Shown piece by piece: positions 1-8,569 of a stretch of DNA of 64,000 nt; position 1 is the first letter of the stretch; each line of letters opens with the position of its first letter. A program made the position numbers and the translations under genes. The stretch is from Chitinophagaceae bacterium. GTDB lineage: Bacteria > Bacteroidota > Bacteroidia > Chitinophagales > Chitinophagaceae. The notes below the pieces were generated by a model. The model was not told where the DNA came from. It saw only the letters and a program-made list of their open reading frames with translations, and ran no database searches. The stretch is from contig JADLCD010000081.1 of the NCBI GenBank assembly GCA_020847395.1, forward strand, positions 1 to 64,000, read 5' to 3'.

Positions 1-84
1 ATATTTGCCCGGTTGTGGTTGTGAATTTTCAAAAATAAGGGAAATGTAAATGATATGCCTGGGGTTTTCATATTGCGGTTGTTG

Positions 85-112
85 GTAGAGACAAGGCATG
101 CCTTGTCTCTAC
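85..112. repeat. 28-bp perfect palindrome
   Basis: Perfect inverted repeat with arms of 14 bases (GTAGAGACAAGGCA and its complement) meeting at a central GGCATGCC, about 50 bases before the ureohydrolase gene. The GTAGAGAC...GTCTCTAC outline resembles a short intergenic palindrome family dispersed in many bacterial genomes; that link is from memory. It could fold as a hairpin in RNA. No T-tract follows on either strand, so it does not look like a simple terminator. Confidence 0.7.
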
Positions 113-161
113 AATCCCCAAATATTCACAAACATTCCTATATTTATTCAAATATCCCTTC

Positions 162-1229
162 ATGTCATACCCCCATTTTAAATTTTATAACCGGCAGGAC
201 ATTTTAAGCATCACTCGTTTAAGGCATTTTGAAACAAAGCTTGGAGAATGCATTCAGCACTTGCAGGATAAACCATTGGCTGAAGCTTTATCGCAATCAA
301 AAGCGCAATATGTTATTGTAGGTATACCTGAAGATATTGGTGTGCAGGCAAATTATGGTGTGGGTGGAACAGAAACAATATGGCTTCCTTTTTTGCAGGC
401 TTTGTGTAATATGCAAAGTACCGATGCCTTTACCGGAGAAGAAGTGATCCTATCCGGCTATTTTGATTTCAGCGATATTAAATCGATTATTACAGCCAAT
501 GCTAAAAGCCAGGATGAACTGATTGATGCATGCAGGCATGCTGTTGCGAATATTATAGACAATGAAGTTGAAGACCTGGTAAAAGTAATTATATCAGCAG
601 GCAAAATACCGGTTGTAATTGGTGGTGGTCACAATAACGCATACCCGCTTATTAAAGGCGCTGCCAAAAGTTTACAAAAGGCAGGAAAATTATCCGGTAC
701 TGCCATTAATGTAATTAACGCGGATGCTCATTCCGGTTACCGTATTGCAGAAGGAAGACATAGTGGTAATAGTTTTCGCTATGCGATGGAAGAAGGTTTT
801 TTGAAAAAATATGCCGTTATTGGTTTGCAGGAAAACTACAACAGCCAGCGTGTGATAGATGATTTGTACAGCAATATACATATTCAGTACTCCAGTTTTG
901 AAGATATAAGCCTGCGTGAAAAACTTAATTTCCGGCAGGCGATTGTGCAGGCAATATCATTTACGGAAGAATCTTTTACGGGTATAGAATTAGATATGGA
1001 TTGCATTGAGCAAATGTGTACCAGCGCTTCAAATGCCTTCGGCTTCACTGCTTTACAGGCAAGACAATACATTAATTTCACTGCATATTATCCCAATATT
1101 GCTTACCTGCATATATGCGAAGGTGCGGCGCAATTAATCAATGGTCAGTCAAATACGTTTGCGGCAAAACTGGTGAGTGAGTTAGTGAGTGATTTTATAA
1201 AAGTGAACAGGAAAGGATGGCAAGCGTAA
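162..1229 (+). CDS. Formimidoylglutamase-like ureohydrolase (arginase family)
   Basis: Arginase-fold protein of 355 residues, near the usual length for Bacteroidota formimidoylglutamases, which release formamide from N-formimidoyl-glutamate in histidine breakdown. Visible landmarks are IPEDIGVQANYG (55-66), GGGH (154-157), NADAHSGYR (186-194), EGRHSGNSF (197-205) and ELDMD (276-280). Five of the six usual manganese ligands are present (H157, D188, H190, D278, D280). The last Asp of the canonical DAHxD is Gly192, so one metal site may be altered. No other hut gene is visible. The next gene is convergent, 80 bases away. Family assignment is firm; the exact substrate is inferred. Confidence 0.8.
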   Translation: MSYPHFKFYNRQDILSITRLRHFETKLGECIQHLQDKPLAEALSQSKAQYVIVGIPEDIGVQANYGVGGTETIWLPFLQALCNMQSTDAFTGEEVILSGYFDFSDIKSIITANAKSQDELIDACRHAVANIIDNEVEDLVKVIISAGKIPVVIGGGHNNAYPLIKGAAKSLQKAGKLSGTAINVINADAHSGYRIAEGRHSGNSFRYAMEEGFLKKYAVIGLQENYNSQRVIDDLYSNIHIQYSSFEDISLREKLNFRQAIVQAISFTEESFTGIELDMDCIEQMCTSASNAFGFTALQARQYINFTAYYPNIAYLHICEGAAQLINGQSNTFAAKLVSELVSDFIKVNRKGWQA

Positions 1230-1309
1230 TAATGAAACGTGAGATTTGCATCCCAAAATCTGGAATTACCTTACCCTACACCCTCAACCCTACACCTTCC
1301 ACCTTGCCC

Positions 1310-3562
1310 TCAAAAGCTCACCCCAAAACTCACCGTAGAATATATTTTACCAGACCTGTCGCTATACATAGCGCCTACTTCAAGCGGGCCTAACGCAAAA
1401 TTATAACCGAAAGAAAGTCCATACCCCGACATGAAATCGGGATTATTGAAGAATACACTTTTATTAATAAGATTTGTAAACAAAACATTCGCCTTAGCTG
1501 TTGCATAGGTATTTGATAAAAATTCGTACCTGAAGCCTCCCATAAAAGCAGCAAATGTTGGGGTATATATTGAACCTTCGGGAAGCCCAACAAAAGTTAC
1601 CTGGTTATTATAAAGTGGTAAAACGCCGCCAACCGAAAACTCATTCATTATGTTGTTGGTATAATTAAAATTAGCGCCGGCCTGCGTTGATGCCATTGCT
1701 GTTAACCTGTGCAACACGCGGTAATATGATTCCAGGTTAAAAGCAGTTTTTAGATAAGGACGATTTGATATTGCAGAAACAGCTTCAGGGTATGGATTGC
1801 CATTCTTCAATACAGACACATCCACATTCTGCTTAAGCACCCAACCGGCTTCCGCATCTATCTTCACACCCCTGTTAGGAAAAATTCTTTTATCGAGTGA
1901 ATTATATTTGATAAACCCGTACGCGGTTGGCATATTCACCGATCCTTTAAATTCAAAGTTTGATGCAAGCACGGGATCATACTTTACAATTTCCTCCCTG
2001 AAACCTACACCAATTGCAAATCTTCTGTCTGCCGAAAAAGCAATATTGCCATCAAACCTTGCATATTGCCTTTTAAACAAACCAGACTGGCTGAATGGTT
2101 TGTCAGCAATAAAATCATTGTATGTATTTATACTAAACCTGTCGTACTGCGCACTCAGCGATGCTGTTATATTTTTATGCCTGCCAATATACTGCAGGTG
2201 CTCGCCCCTTACTCTGAAATTATCTCCTATATTAATGGTAACAAGATCTCTTGAATTAGAGATCAAAAAATTGCGGACAGTAAGATTTACAATAGCGCTT
2301 ATACCGCTGAATTTATCGTAATGCAATCCTATTTTGGCAAACGCCAAAGGGTTCTCCATAACATCAAAAATAATTTTGTAACTGCCATCCGGTTGTTCGT
2401 GGAGCGAATATAGTATACGGTTATAATAGCGGGTTCCAAATGCATGACGGATCATCTGGGAAATATCTGCAGCACTATACCATTGGCCTGTTTTAAGATT
2501 AAGTGTGTTGATAAAAAATTCAATCGTTGTATTCTTCAGGCTGCTTATTTCAAAAGAGGTGATTCTTACTTTTTCTGTAGAGGGCAAACGATTCGTCTTA
2601 AGCGGTTGCGGCCCATAAATAGCATCCAGTGAATCAGAAAGTCTTTTTAAAACAGGGTACAACTCTTTTCCTCTTTCAATACCGGCATCCAGAATATCTA
2701 TTGCCTGGCCAAAACTGCCCATATTGTATTTCTCCAGGTTGTGATCAACATAAATATCACAAAGCGGTATTTCTGTTTTATGATCTTCTGCTTCGCGAAA
2801 AAAAGCCACCTGTAATAATACCTGTATGGCATTGCGCACATTGTGTGAGCTTAATAATCCTGTAGAAACATTACTGCCTACAACAATATCGGCGCCCATT
2901 CTTTTTACATCCTGTACAGGAAAATTACGCACCACACCGCCATCAATCAATCTCCTCTCCTGCATATTAACCGCTGTAAAAAAAGAAGGTATTGCCATGC
3001 TTGAGCGTATGGAAGAAACGATTTCTCCCGACTCCATCACAACCGCTTCGCCGGTACCTACATCGGTTGCCACGCATTTAAAAGGTATACTGAGTTTTGA
3101 AAAATCTTTTACATTACAAACAGGAAAAAATAATTCAGCAAATTTTAGCCAGAGTTCCTGCCCTTCAAGTATGCCGGTTGGTAAATTAAACCTGTGATTT
3201 TGCCAGGGAAGCTCAACAATGTATTTTGAATATTCATCCTTTTCAGCCATGAATATACTTTGCAGCGAAGATTGGTTACTGAGTAAAAGATCCCAATCTA
3301 TCGTTCTTGCTATCCTTTCAATGGTATCTGCCGAATAGCCTGAAGCATATAAGCCGCCAATTACGCTGCCCATGCTTGTGCCGGTAATATAATCAACATT
3401 CAAACCGGCAGAATCTATTGCTTTTAATATACCTATATGCGCCAGCCCCTTAGCGCCGCCGCCACTAAGTGTTAGCCCAATTTTTGGGCGGCCGCTGTGC
3501 TGTGCAGAAACGCTGCCGCACATACAGCAAACCCACAAACATGATATAAGAATATATTTCAT
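1310..3562 (-). CDS. Patatin-like phospholipase with C-terminal outer-membrane barrel
   Basis: Predicted outer-membrane lipid acyl hydrolase of 750 residues with a signal peptide (1-20, cleaved after SVSA). The patatin domain follows: oxyanion loop GGGAKG (34-39), nucleophile elbow GTSMGS with Ser63, and catalytic Asp207 in DGG. A POTRA-like segment lies around 330-410. The rest is rich in alternating strands like the bacterial surface antigen/BamA barrel, ending in SFGVSF with a terminal Phe. This matches the Bacteroidota RssA/PlpD-like architecture, where the barrel anchors or exports the lipase. It probably acts on phospholipids at the cell surface. Substrate unknown. Confidence 0.88.
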   Translation of the reverse strand: MKYILISCLWVCCMCGSVSAQHSGRPKIGLTLSGGGAKGLAHIGILKAIDSAGLNVDYITGTSMGSVIGGLYASGYSADTIERIARTIDWDLLLSNQSSLQSIFMAEKDEYSKYIVELPWQNHRFNLPTGILEGQELWLKFAELFFPVCNVKDFSKLSIPFKCVATDVGTGEAVVMESGEIVSSIRSSMAIPSFFTAVNMQERRLIDGGVVRNFPVQDVKRMGADIVVGSNVSTGLLSSHNVRNAIQVLLQVAFFREAEDHKTEIPLCDIYVDHNLEKYNMGSFGQAIDILDAGIERGKELYPVLKRLSDSLDAIYGPQPLKTNRLPSTEKVRITSFEISSLKNTTIEFFINTLNLKTGQWYSAADISQMIRHAFGTRYYNRILYSLHEQPDGSYKIIFDVMENPLAFAKIGLHYDKFSGISAIVNLTVRNFLISNSRDLVTINIGDNFRVRGEHLQYIGRHKNITASLSAQYDRFSINTYNDFIADKPFSQSGLFKRQYARFDGNIAFSADRRFAIGVGFREEIVKYDPVLASNFEFKGSVNMPTAYGFIKYNSLDKRIFPNRGVKIDAEAGWVLKQNVDVSVLKNGNPYPEAVSAISNRPYLKTAFNLESYYRVLHRLTAMASTQAGANFNYTNNIMNEFSVGGVLPLYNNQVTFVGLPEGSIYTPTFAAFMGGFRYEFLSNTYATAKANVLFTNLINKSVFFNNPDFMSGYGLSFGYNFALGPLEVGAMYSDRSGKIYSTVSFGVSF

Positions 3563-3936
3563 AATAACAGGTCAACACACTTTGCATACCTGGCAGTGTA
3601 TATCTTTAAAGCATTTCTACCGCCGATATTGTATGCAGGTGTAAGTTATTTAAGTTAATCACTGTAATAAGCATATTAACAAGCATCGGTTGGGCGCTGA
3701 TGAGCCCGCTTTCACAAGTGGGGATTACCGGGGTTCAATTTAAAACAAGCTGCCTTAAAACCAGCGGTAAGTTTGTTATAAAAGGGTTATTTATTGATAA
3801 GTGGAAAAAATTTTGAGTAATGGAGCGATAAATGTGATTATGCCAGCTTTATCACCGCAGTTTTTCCATTAATAAAAAACGAAAAACCGTTCTGCAAAAG
3901 AACGGTTTACTATACGTGTGGATAATTTAATGCTGA
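3563..3936. other. Intergenic gap upstream of the patatin gene
   Basis: 374 bases between the DUF2795 stop and the patatin start, both on the minus strand. The part next to DUF2795 holds a hairpin terminator (3871-3908). The rest, including a G/C-richer stretch at about 3690-3760, has no ORF, RNA or repeat that I recognise. The patatin promoter should lie here, but I find no good TTTG/TAnnTTTG pair. Confidence 0.5.
3871..3908 (-). terminator. Rho-independent terminator of the DUF2795 gene
   Basis: Perfect 10-bp stem (AAACCGTTCT with AGAACGGTTT, 3884-3893 and 3899-3908) and a 5-base loop. Read on the minus strand it is followed by a T-rich run (TTTCGTTTTTTATT). It starts 29 bases past the stop of the DUF2795 gene, a classic intrinsic terminator layout. 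Confidence 0.8.
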
Positions 3937-4158
3937 TTAATACTCATCTTCATTAAAGAAGAAATCTTCCTGAGATGGGTAATCAGGCCAAATATCATCT
4001 ATACCTTCATATATCTCACCTTCATCTTCCAGCTCCTGCAGATTTTCTATTACCTCAATAGGCGCACCACTGCGTATGGAATAATCAATCAATTCATCTT
4101 TTGTGGCGGGCCAGGGGGCGTCTTCCAGATAGGATGCCAGTTCAAGTGTCCAGAACAT
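3937..4158 (-). CDS. DUF2795 domain-containing small protein
   Basis: Acidic 73-residue protein beginning MFWTLELASYLEDAPWPATK and ending in a run of acidic and aromatic residues (FFFNEDEY). It matches the very conserved small DUF2795 protein found across Bacteroidota. The role is unknown to me; the strong conservation of the ELIDYxIRSGAP segment suggests a housekeeping function. It has its own promoter (4231-4261) and its own terminator (3871-3908), so it is most likely monocistronic. Confidence 0.88.
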   Translation of the reverse strand: MFWTLELASYLEDAPWPATKDELIDYSIRSGAPIEVIENLQELEDEGEIYEGIDDIWPDYPSQEDFFFNEDEY

Positions 4159-4230
4159 TTTCTATTTTAATTTTATGGATGATCAGATTTTTATCCTGCT
4201 TTGCGGGCATTACAGCCTGCAAATTTTCCG

Positions 4231-4261
4231 CAAAAGTAAAGTTTAGCACGTAATTTCCAAA
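4231..4261 (-). promoter_or_regulatory. Bacteroidota-type promoter of the DUF2795 gene
   Basis: On the minus strand TTTG (4261-4258), a 19-base spacer, then TACTTTTG (4238-4231). This fits the Bacteroidota sigma-ABfr consensus (TTTG, N19-21, TAnnTTTG) exactly. The transcript would start near 4225 and leave a leader of about 65 bases. Confidence 0.65.
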
Positions 4262-4381
4262 TTCACTTATTCACGTTCAAAAAAAAGTGAACGGGCGGCC
4301 GTTTTTTTTATTGCATATGCCATTGGGCAATTATGAACACTATTGCTTAATTTACCGCCTTAAACAACCCAATAAACGGTA

Positions 4382-5038
4382 ATGTTATCAGCCAAAAACA
4401 TTGTAAAATCTTATGGTAACCTGCAGGTGCTGAAAGGCGTAAGCCTTGATATAAGACGGGGAGAAATTGTAAGCATCATTGGTTCTTCCGGGGCGGGAAA
4501 AAGCACACTGCTTCATATAATTGGCACACTGGACCAGCCAGACAGTGGTGAAATTTTTTTAGGTTCCGAAAGAGTGGATCAGTTAACCGGTAAAAAGCTG
4601 GCATCATTCCGGAACAAACATATGGGTTTTGTTTTCCAGTTTCACCACCTGCTGCCGGAGTTTACGGCGCTGGAAAATATATGCATTCCGGGCTGGCTTG
4701 CAGGCAAAAAAAAGAAAGAAGTAGAAGCAAGAGCAAAAGAATTACTGCAAACCCTTGGGCTTAAAGACCGCATGGAGAATAAACCAAACGCCCTTTCCGG
4801 CGGTGAACAGCAGCGCATAGCCGTAGCCCGTTCCCTTATTAACAAGCCTGATATTGTTTTTGCAGATGAACCAACAGGCAACCTTGATTCTAAAAACGCA
4901 AGAGAACTGCATAAGCTTTTTGTGGATTTAAGAAACAAGCACGGTCAAACTTTTTTGATAGTAACACATAATGAAGAATTAGCCCAGATGAGCGACCGGG
5001 TTTTGCATATGAAAGACGGGAAAATGATTGACGGTTAA
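4382..5038 (+). CDS. lolD: ABC transporter ATP-binding protein, LolD-like
   Basis: ATPase subunit of 218 residues of the LolD/MacB class, which powers lipoprotein release from the inner membrane or similar mechanotransmission. Walker A GSSGAGKST (34-42), the Q-loop in VFQFHHLLPEF, signature LSGGEQQR, Walker B IVFADEP and the switch His in VTHNEE are all intact, so it should be catalytically competent. No permease gene is adjacent, which is common for Bacteroidota LolD. It is divergent from DUF2795 and convergent with the cobalamin adenosyltransferase. Symbol by similarity; the partner permease is not in this window. Confidence 0.82.
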   Translation: MLSAKNIVKSYGNLQVLKGVSLDIRRGEIVSIIGSSGAGKSTLLHIIGTLDQPDSGEIFLGSERVDQLTGKKLASFRNKHMGFVFQFHHLLPEFTALENICIPGWLAGKKKKEVEARAKELLQTLGLKDRMENKPNALSGGEQQRIAVARSLINKPDIVFADEPTGNLDSKNARELHKLFVDLRNKHGQTFLIVTHNEELAQMSDRVLHMKDGKMIDG

Positions 5039-5105
5039 CAAACACTGAGCTTTTCACGCGGCGTTCGCAAAGAAGAATATATTATTTGCTGACCTCCTTA
5101 CACTT

Positions 5106-5672
5106 TTACTTATCAATTTTTTGGGGTACCCACGGTATATCTTCAATATTATTAAGATGCCCTGTATAACGCGCCAATACAAAAAGATAATCACTAAGCC
5201 GGTTAAGGTATTTTAAAACAAGGGGATTAACTGCGGATGTTTCATCAAGCCGCATACAGCATCGCTCAGCACGGCGGCAGATGCAGCGGGCAATATGCAA
5301 TTGTGAGATAGCAATATTTCCACCAGGCAAAATAAAATATTTCATAGCAGGCAATATGGCATCCATTTGGTCTATTTCCTTCTCAAGAAAAAAAATATCA
5401 CTTTCAGTAATTTCCGGCAATGCCATTTTTACGTCTTTCTCCGGATCGCATGCCAGCAAAGAACCAATTACAAAAAGATCGTTCTGAATTTTTTGCAGTG
5501 TATTGCGGCTGTTATTATCAGTAAGCATATCCCTGCATAAGCCTATATGCGCATTCAACTCATCAACGGTTCCATATGTTTCTATACGAAGATGGGATTT
5601 GGAAACTTTAGTTCCCCCTATAAGTGATGTACTTCCTTTATCGCCTGTTTTTGTATAAATTTTTATAGCCAT
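5106..5672 (-). CDS. Cob(I)yrinic acid a,c-diamide adenosyltransferase (PduO type)
   Basis: ATP:cob(I)alamin adenosyltransferase of 188 residues that attaches the 5'-deoxyadenosyl group to reduced corrinoid. Hallmarks are the N-terminal TKTGDKGSTSL (ATP-binding loop), RIETYGTVDELNAHIG, and the C-terminal CRRAERC...NPLVLKYLNRLSDYLFVLAR helix pair. Length is normal for the trimeric PduO/MMAB family. It lies 12 bases downstream of the ABC ATPase on the same strand, so they are probably cotranscribed. No cobalamin biosynthesis gene or B12 riboswitch was seen nearby, which suggests use of salvaged corrinoid. Confidence 0.93.
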   Translation of the reverse strand: MAIKIYTKTGDKGSTSLIGGTKVSKSHLRIETYGTVDELNAHIGLCRDMLTDNNSRNTLQKIQNDLFVIGSLLACDPEKDVKMALPEITESDIFFLEKEIDQMDAILPAMKYFILPGGNIAISQLHIARCICRRAERCCMRLDETSAVNPLVLKYLNRLSDYLFVLARYTGHLNNIEDIPWVPQKIDK

Positions 5673-5684
5673 AAAGGGATGAGT

Positions 5685-6389
5685 TTAACCTACAACAGCA
5701 ACCCTTTCTACTTTCCTGTCGCTTTCTATAACACCATCGCGTAAGCGCACTATCCGCTTGGAGTAATTGGCAATATCTTCTTCATGCGTAACAAGCACAA
5801 TCGTGTTACCGGCTTCCTGTATTTTGCCAAAAATATTCATGATTTCGTAAGAGGTTTTGCTATCAAGATTACCCGTAGGTTCATCTGCCAACACCAATGA
5901 AGGGTTATTTACCAATGCTCTTGCTATCGCCACACGCTGGCATTGACCACCGCTCAATTCATTGGGTTTATGGTGGCTTCTGTCTGCAAGATCAACCTGC
6001 TCCAATACATGCATCGCCATTTCGGTGCGTTGCTTTTTGGAAATACCGGAGTATATAAGTGGTAAGGCCACATTTTCAGCCGCAGTTAATCTTGGTAATA
6101 AATTGAACTGCTGAAATACAAAACCAATTTCTTTATTGCGTATTTCTGCCAAATCATTATCTATCATTTTACTTACCTGGTGGCCATTAAGATAATAATC
6201 TCCGCCTGTGGGTGAATCAAGGCAACCGAGAATATTCATCAGCGTACTTTTTCCCGACCCGGAGGGTCCCATCAGCGCTACGTATTCGTTTTTTTGAATA
6301 TCGAGAGAGATACCCTTCAGTACCTGTAACTCCTGTTTTCCCATAAAGTAGCTTTTCCTGATTTTATCCAGGTGAATGATTGAGTGCAT
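5685..6389 (-). CDS. ABC transporter ATP-binding protein, MacB/LolD family
   Basis: Second stand-alone ABC ATPase, 234 residues. Walker [10 protein letters not shown] (41-49), Q-loop VFQQFNLL, signature LSGGQCQR (Cys in place of the usual Gln in LSGGQQQR), Walker B LVLADEP, D-loop GNLDSKT and switch His in VTHEED are all present. This is the class that works with MacB/FtsX-type permeases in export or efflux. The permease is not adjacent. The cobalamin adenosyltransferase follows 12 bases downstream. Substrate unknown. Confidence 0.85.
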   Translation of the reverse strand: MHSIIHLDKIRKSYFMGKQELQVLKGISLDIQKNEYVALMGPSGSGKSTLMNILGCLDSPTGGDYYLNGHQVSKMIDNDLAEIRNKEIGFVFQQFNLLPRLTAAENVALPLIYSGISKKQRTEMAMHVLEQVDLADRSHHKPNELSGGQCQRVAIARALVNNPSLVLADEPTGNLDSKTSYEIMNIFGKIQEAGNTIVLVTHEEDIANYSKRIVRLRDGVIESDRKVERVAVVG

Positions 6390-6546
6390 AAATAATTATT
6401 ATAGATGTTCCTTAAACAAATATAAGCGAAATGGGATTGTGGAATTGTGAAAATATGGATGGGCGGGAAGCCTCTCCAAAAAGAAGAAGATATATACACA
6501 AAAACCAACTTACACAAGATGCAGGTAAAATAAGCCTCGTACTTTT

Positions 6547-7437
6547 CTAAGCCATCACATTCTCGTGCAAAAAATTGCCTATTTTTTCGTGCAGTTTATT
6601 GCTTACCGGCACAACAGGTAAACGAAGTACATTTTCAATAAGACCAAGATGTGTTAAAAATGATTTTACCCCGGCAGGATTATTTTCTACAAAAAGCATT
6701 TCATATACATTCAGCAAAGTATCATTAATAGCAATTGCCTGTTTTAGTTTGCCGGCAAGCGCAAAACGTACCATGTCGGAGTATTGTTTAGGCATGCAAT
6801 TGGCTATAACGCTGATCACGCCATCCATGCCACAGGCTATTTGTGAAAAACCAAGCGCGTCGTCACCGCTCGATACCAAAAAATGTTCAGGACGATATTT
6901 CAATATCTGCATGCATTGCATCATATCACCGGAAGCATCTTTTATACCGGCTATATTAGGCAATTCAGCTAAACGCAATGTTGTTTCTGCTGTAAGATTT
7001 CTGCCTGTTCTTCCCGGAACATTATATAACAATATTGGTTTGGGCGATGTTTCTGCCAACGCTTTATAATGCATATATAAACCTTCCTGTGAAGGTTTGC
7101 TGTAATACGGACTTACGCTCAGCACAGCAGTTGCATGCTCAAGCGGGTATGTCTCAAGATCGTGTATGGTTTCAGCAGTATTATTACCGCCAATACCCAC
7201 TACTACGGGCACACGCCTGTTCACCTTTTCATAAGTGAATTGTATAATCTTAAACTTTTCTTCCTTATTTATGGTTGGAGATTCGCCTGTTGTACCAAGC
7301 GTTACAATATATTCAACACCGTTGCTGATAATAAAATCAATAAGCCTTTCCAGCGCAGGATAATCAACGCTGTAATCTGCTTTAAATGGAGTAACAATCG
7401 CTACACCCGTACCGCTGAGTTGTGCTCTTAATGACAT
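6547..7437 (-). CDS. dapA: 4-hydroxy-tetrahydrodipicolinate synthase
   Basis: Class I aldolase of 296 residues condensing pyruvate with aspartate semialdehyde, the first committed step of lysine and diaminopimelate synthesis, hence needed for peptidoglycan. Schiff-base Lys166 lies in GIKDASGD. The catalytic Tyr138 is in LLYNVPGRTG, and the Thr-Thr pair (49-50) in TLGTTGESP completes the proton relay. Length is normal. It lies in a run of minus-strand housekeeping genes (accA upstream, ABC ATPase downstream) with 58 bases to accA. Confidence 0.96.
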   Translation of the reverse strand: MSLRAQLSGTGVAIVTPFKADYSVDYPALERLIDFIISNGVEYIVTLGTTGESPTINKEEKFKIIQFTYEKVNRRVPVVVGIGGNNTAETIHDLETYPLEHATAVLSVSPYYSKPSQEGLYMHYKALAETSPKPILLYNVPGRTGRNLTAETTLRLAELPNIAGIKDASGDMMQCMQILKYRPEHFLVSSGDDALGFSQIACGMDGVISVIANCMPKQYSDMVRFALAGKLKQAIAINDTLLNVYEMLFVENNPAGVKSFLTHLGLIENVLRLPVVPVSNKLHEKIGNFLHENVMA

Positions 7438-7495
7438 TTTTGTATGTTGTGATCAAATGATATTCGTTGTAAGGCTGTCAGGTATCAGCCGTCAG

Positions 7496-8476
7496 CTACT
7501 CTTCCACTTCTTCCCAAAAACCCATCCTGCTGTATTTATCAATCCTGTTATCAATCCTTTCTTGTGCAGGTACTTTTTTAAGATCTTTCAGCAATCTTAC
7601 CAATACCTTTTTTAGAGATTCAGTGGCTTCTTCATAATTCCAGTGCGCACCACCGTAAGGCTCTTCCACCACTTCATCTACCAGTCCAAAACCTTTCATA
7701 TCAGTTGAAGTAAGCTTTAACTGTTCGGCAGCTACTTCCTTTTTTTCCCAGCTTCTCCACAAAATAGAACTACAGTTCTCCGGTGAAATTACCGTATACC
7801 AGGTGTTCTGCAGCATCAGCACCTTATCACCCACGCCAATACCTAATGCACCACCGCTTGCCCCCTCGCCTATTATCACGCATATAACAGGCACCTTCAA
7901 CCGCATCATTTCAAATATATTTCTCGCAATGGCTTCTCCCTGCCCTCTTTCTTCAGCTTCTGCGCCGGGAAAAGCGCCAGGAGTATCTATTAATGTAATA
8001 ACAGGTTTATTAAATTTTTCAGCCAGCCGCATTAAGCGGAGTGCCTTTCTGTAACCTTCCGGATTAGCCATACCAAAATTACGCAACTGGCGCATTTTTG
8101 TATTTATACCTTTCTGGTGGCCTATAATCATTACGGTTTCCCCATCCAGTAACCCGAAGCCGCCTACAATCGCTTTATCATCCTTTACATTTCTGTCACC
8201 AAAAAATTCAATATAATCGGTGAGCATTCTTTTAATATAGGCGTGGGTATATGGTCTGTCGGGGTGGCGGCTCAACTGCACCTGTTGCCAGGGCGTAAGA
8301 TTTTTTGTTATTTCTTTTCTTCTTTCCAGCAATGATTGCTCCAGTTGCTGAATAGAACTTGTATAATCTACGGTAGGATTTTTCTCCGCTATTGCTTTTA
8401 TCTGGGCCAGTTGCTCAAATAATTCTTTAACAGGTTTTTCAAAATCCAGGAATTGTCTTTGCTTAAACTGGGGCAT
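7496..8476 (-). CDS. accA: Acetyl-CoA carboxylase carboxyltransferase subunit alpha
   Basis: Alpha subunit (326 residues) of the carboxyltransferase that moves the carboxyl group from biotin to acetyl-CoA in the first step of fatty-acid synthesis. Typical features are the N-terminal helical segment, [13 protein letters not shown], the crotonase-fold core [38 protein letters not shown] and [16 protein letters not shown]. Full length. The partner accD is not in the window, as is usual in this phylum. A TACTTTTG element lies at 8506-8499 on the minus strand but has no clear TTTG partner. Confidence 0.96.
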   Translation of the reverse strand: MPQFKQRQFLDFEKPVKELFEQLAQIKAIAEKNPTVDYTSSIQQLEQSLLERRKEITKNLTPWQQVQLSRHPDRPYTHAYIKRMLTDYIEFFGDRNVKDDKAIVGGFGLLDGETVMIIGHQKGINTKMRQLRNFGMANPEGYRKALRLMRLAEKFNKPVITLIDTPGAFPGAEAEERGQGEAIARNIFEMMRLKVPVICVIIGEGASGGALGIGVGDKVLMLQNTWYTVISPENCSSILWRSWEKKEVAAEQLKLTSTDMKGFGLVDEVVEEPYGGAHWNYEEATESLKKVLVRLLKDLKKVPAQERIDNRIDKYSRMGFWEEVEE

Positions 8477-8569
8477 ACGCTTTATTTATGGCAGTTGGCA
8501 AAAGTAATATTAATAAAATAAATGGTAACTCAACAAAAATAAGTAAGAGATGCCACTAATGCACGAATT

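Noticed and set aside
1797-2321. 174-codon open frame opposite the patatin gene
   Set aside because: Lies wholly within a well-supported coding gene on the other strand and has no recognisable domain.
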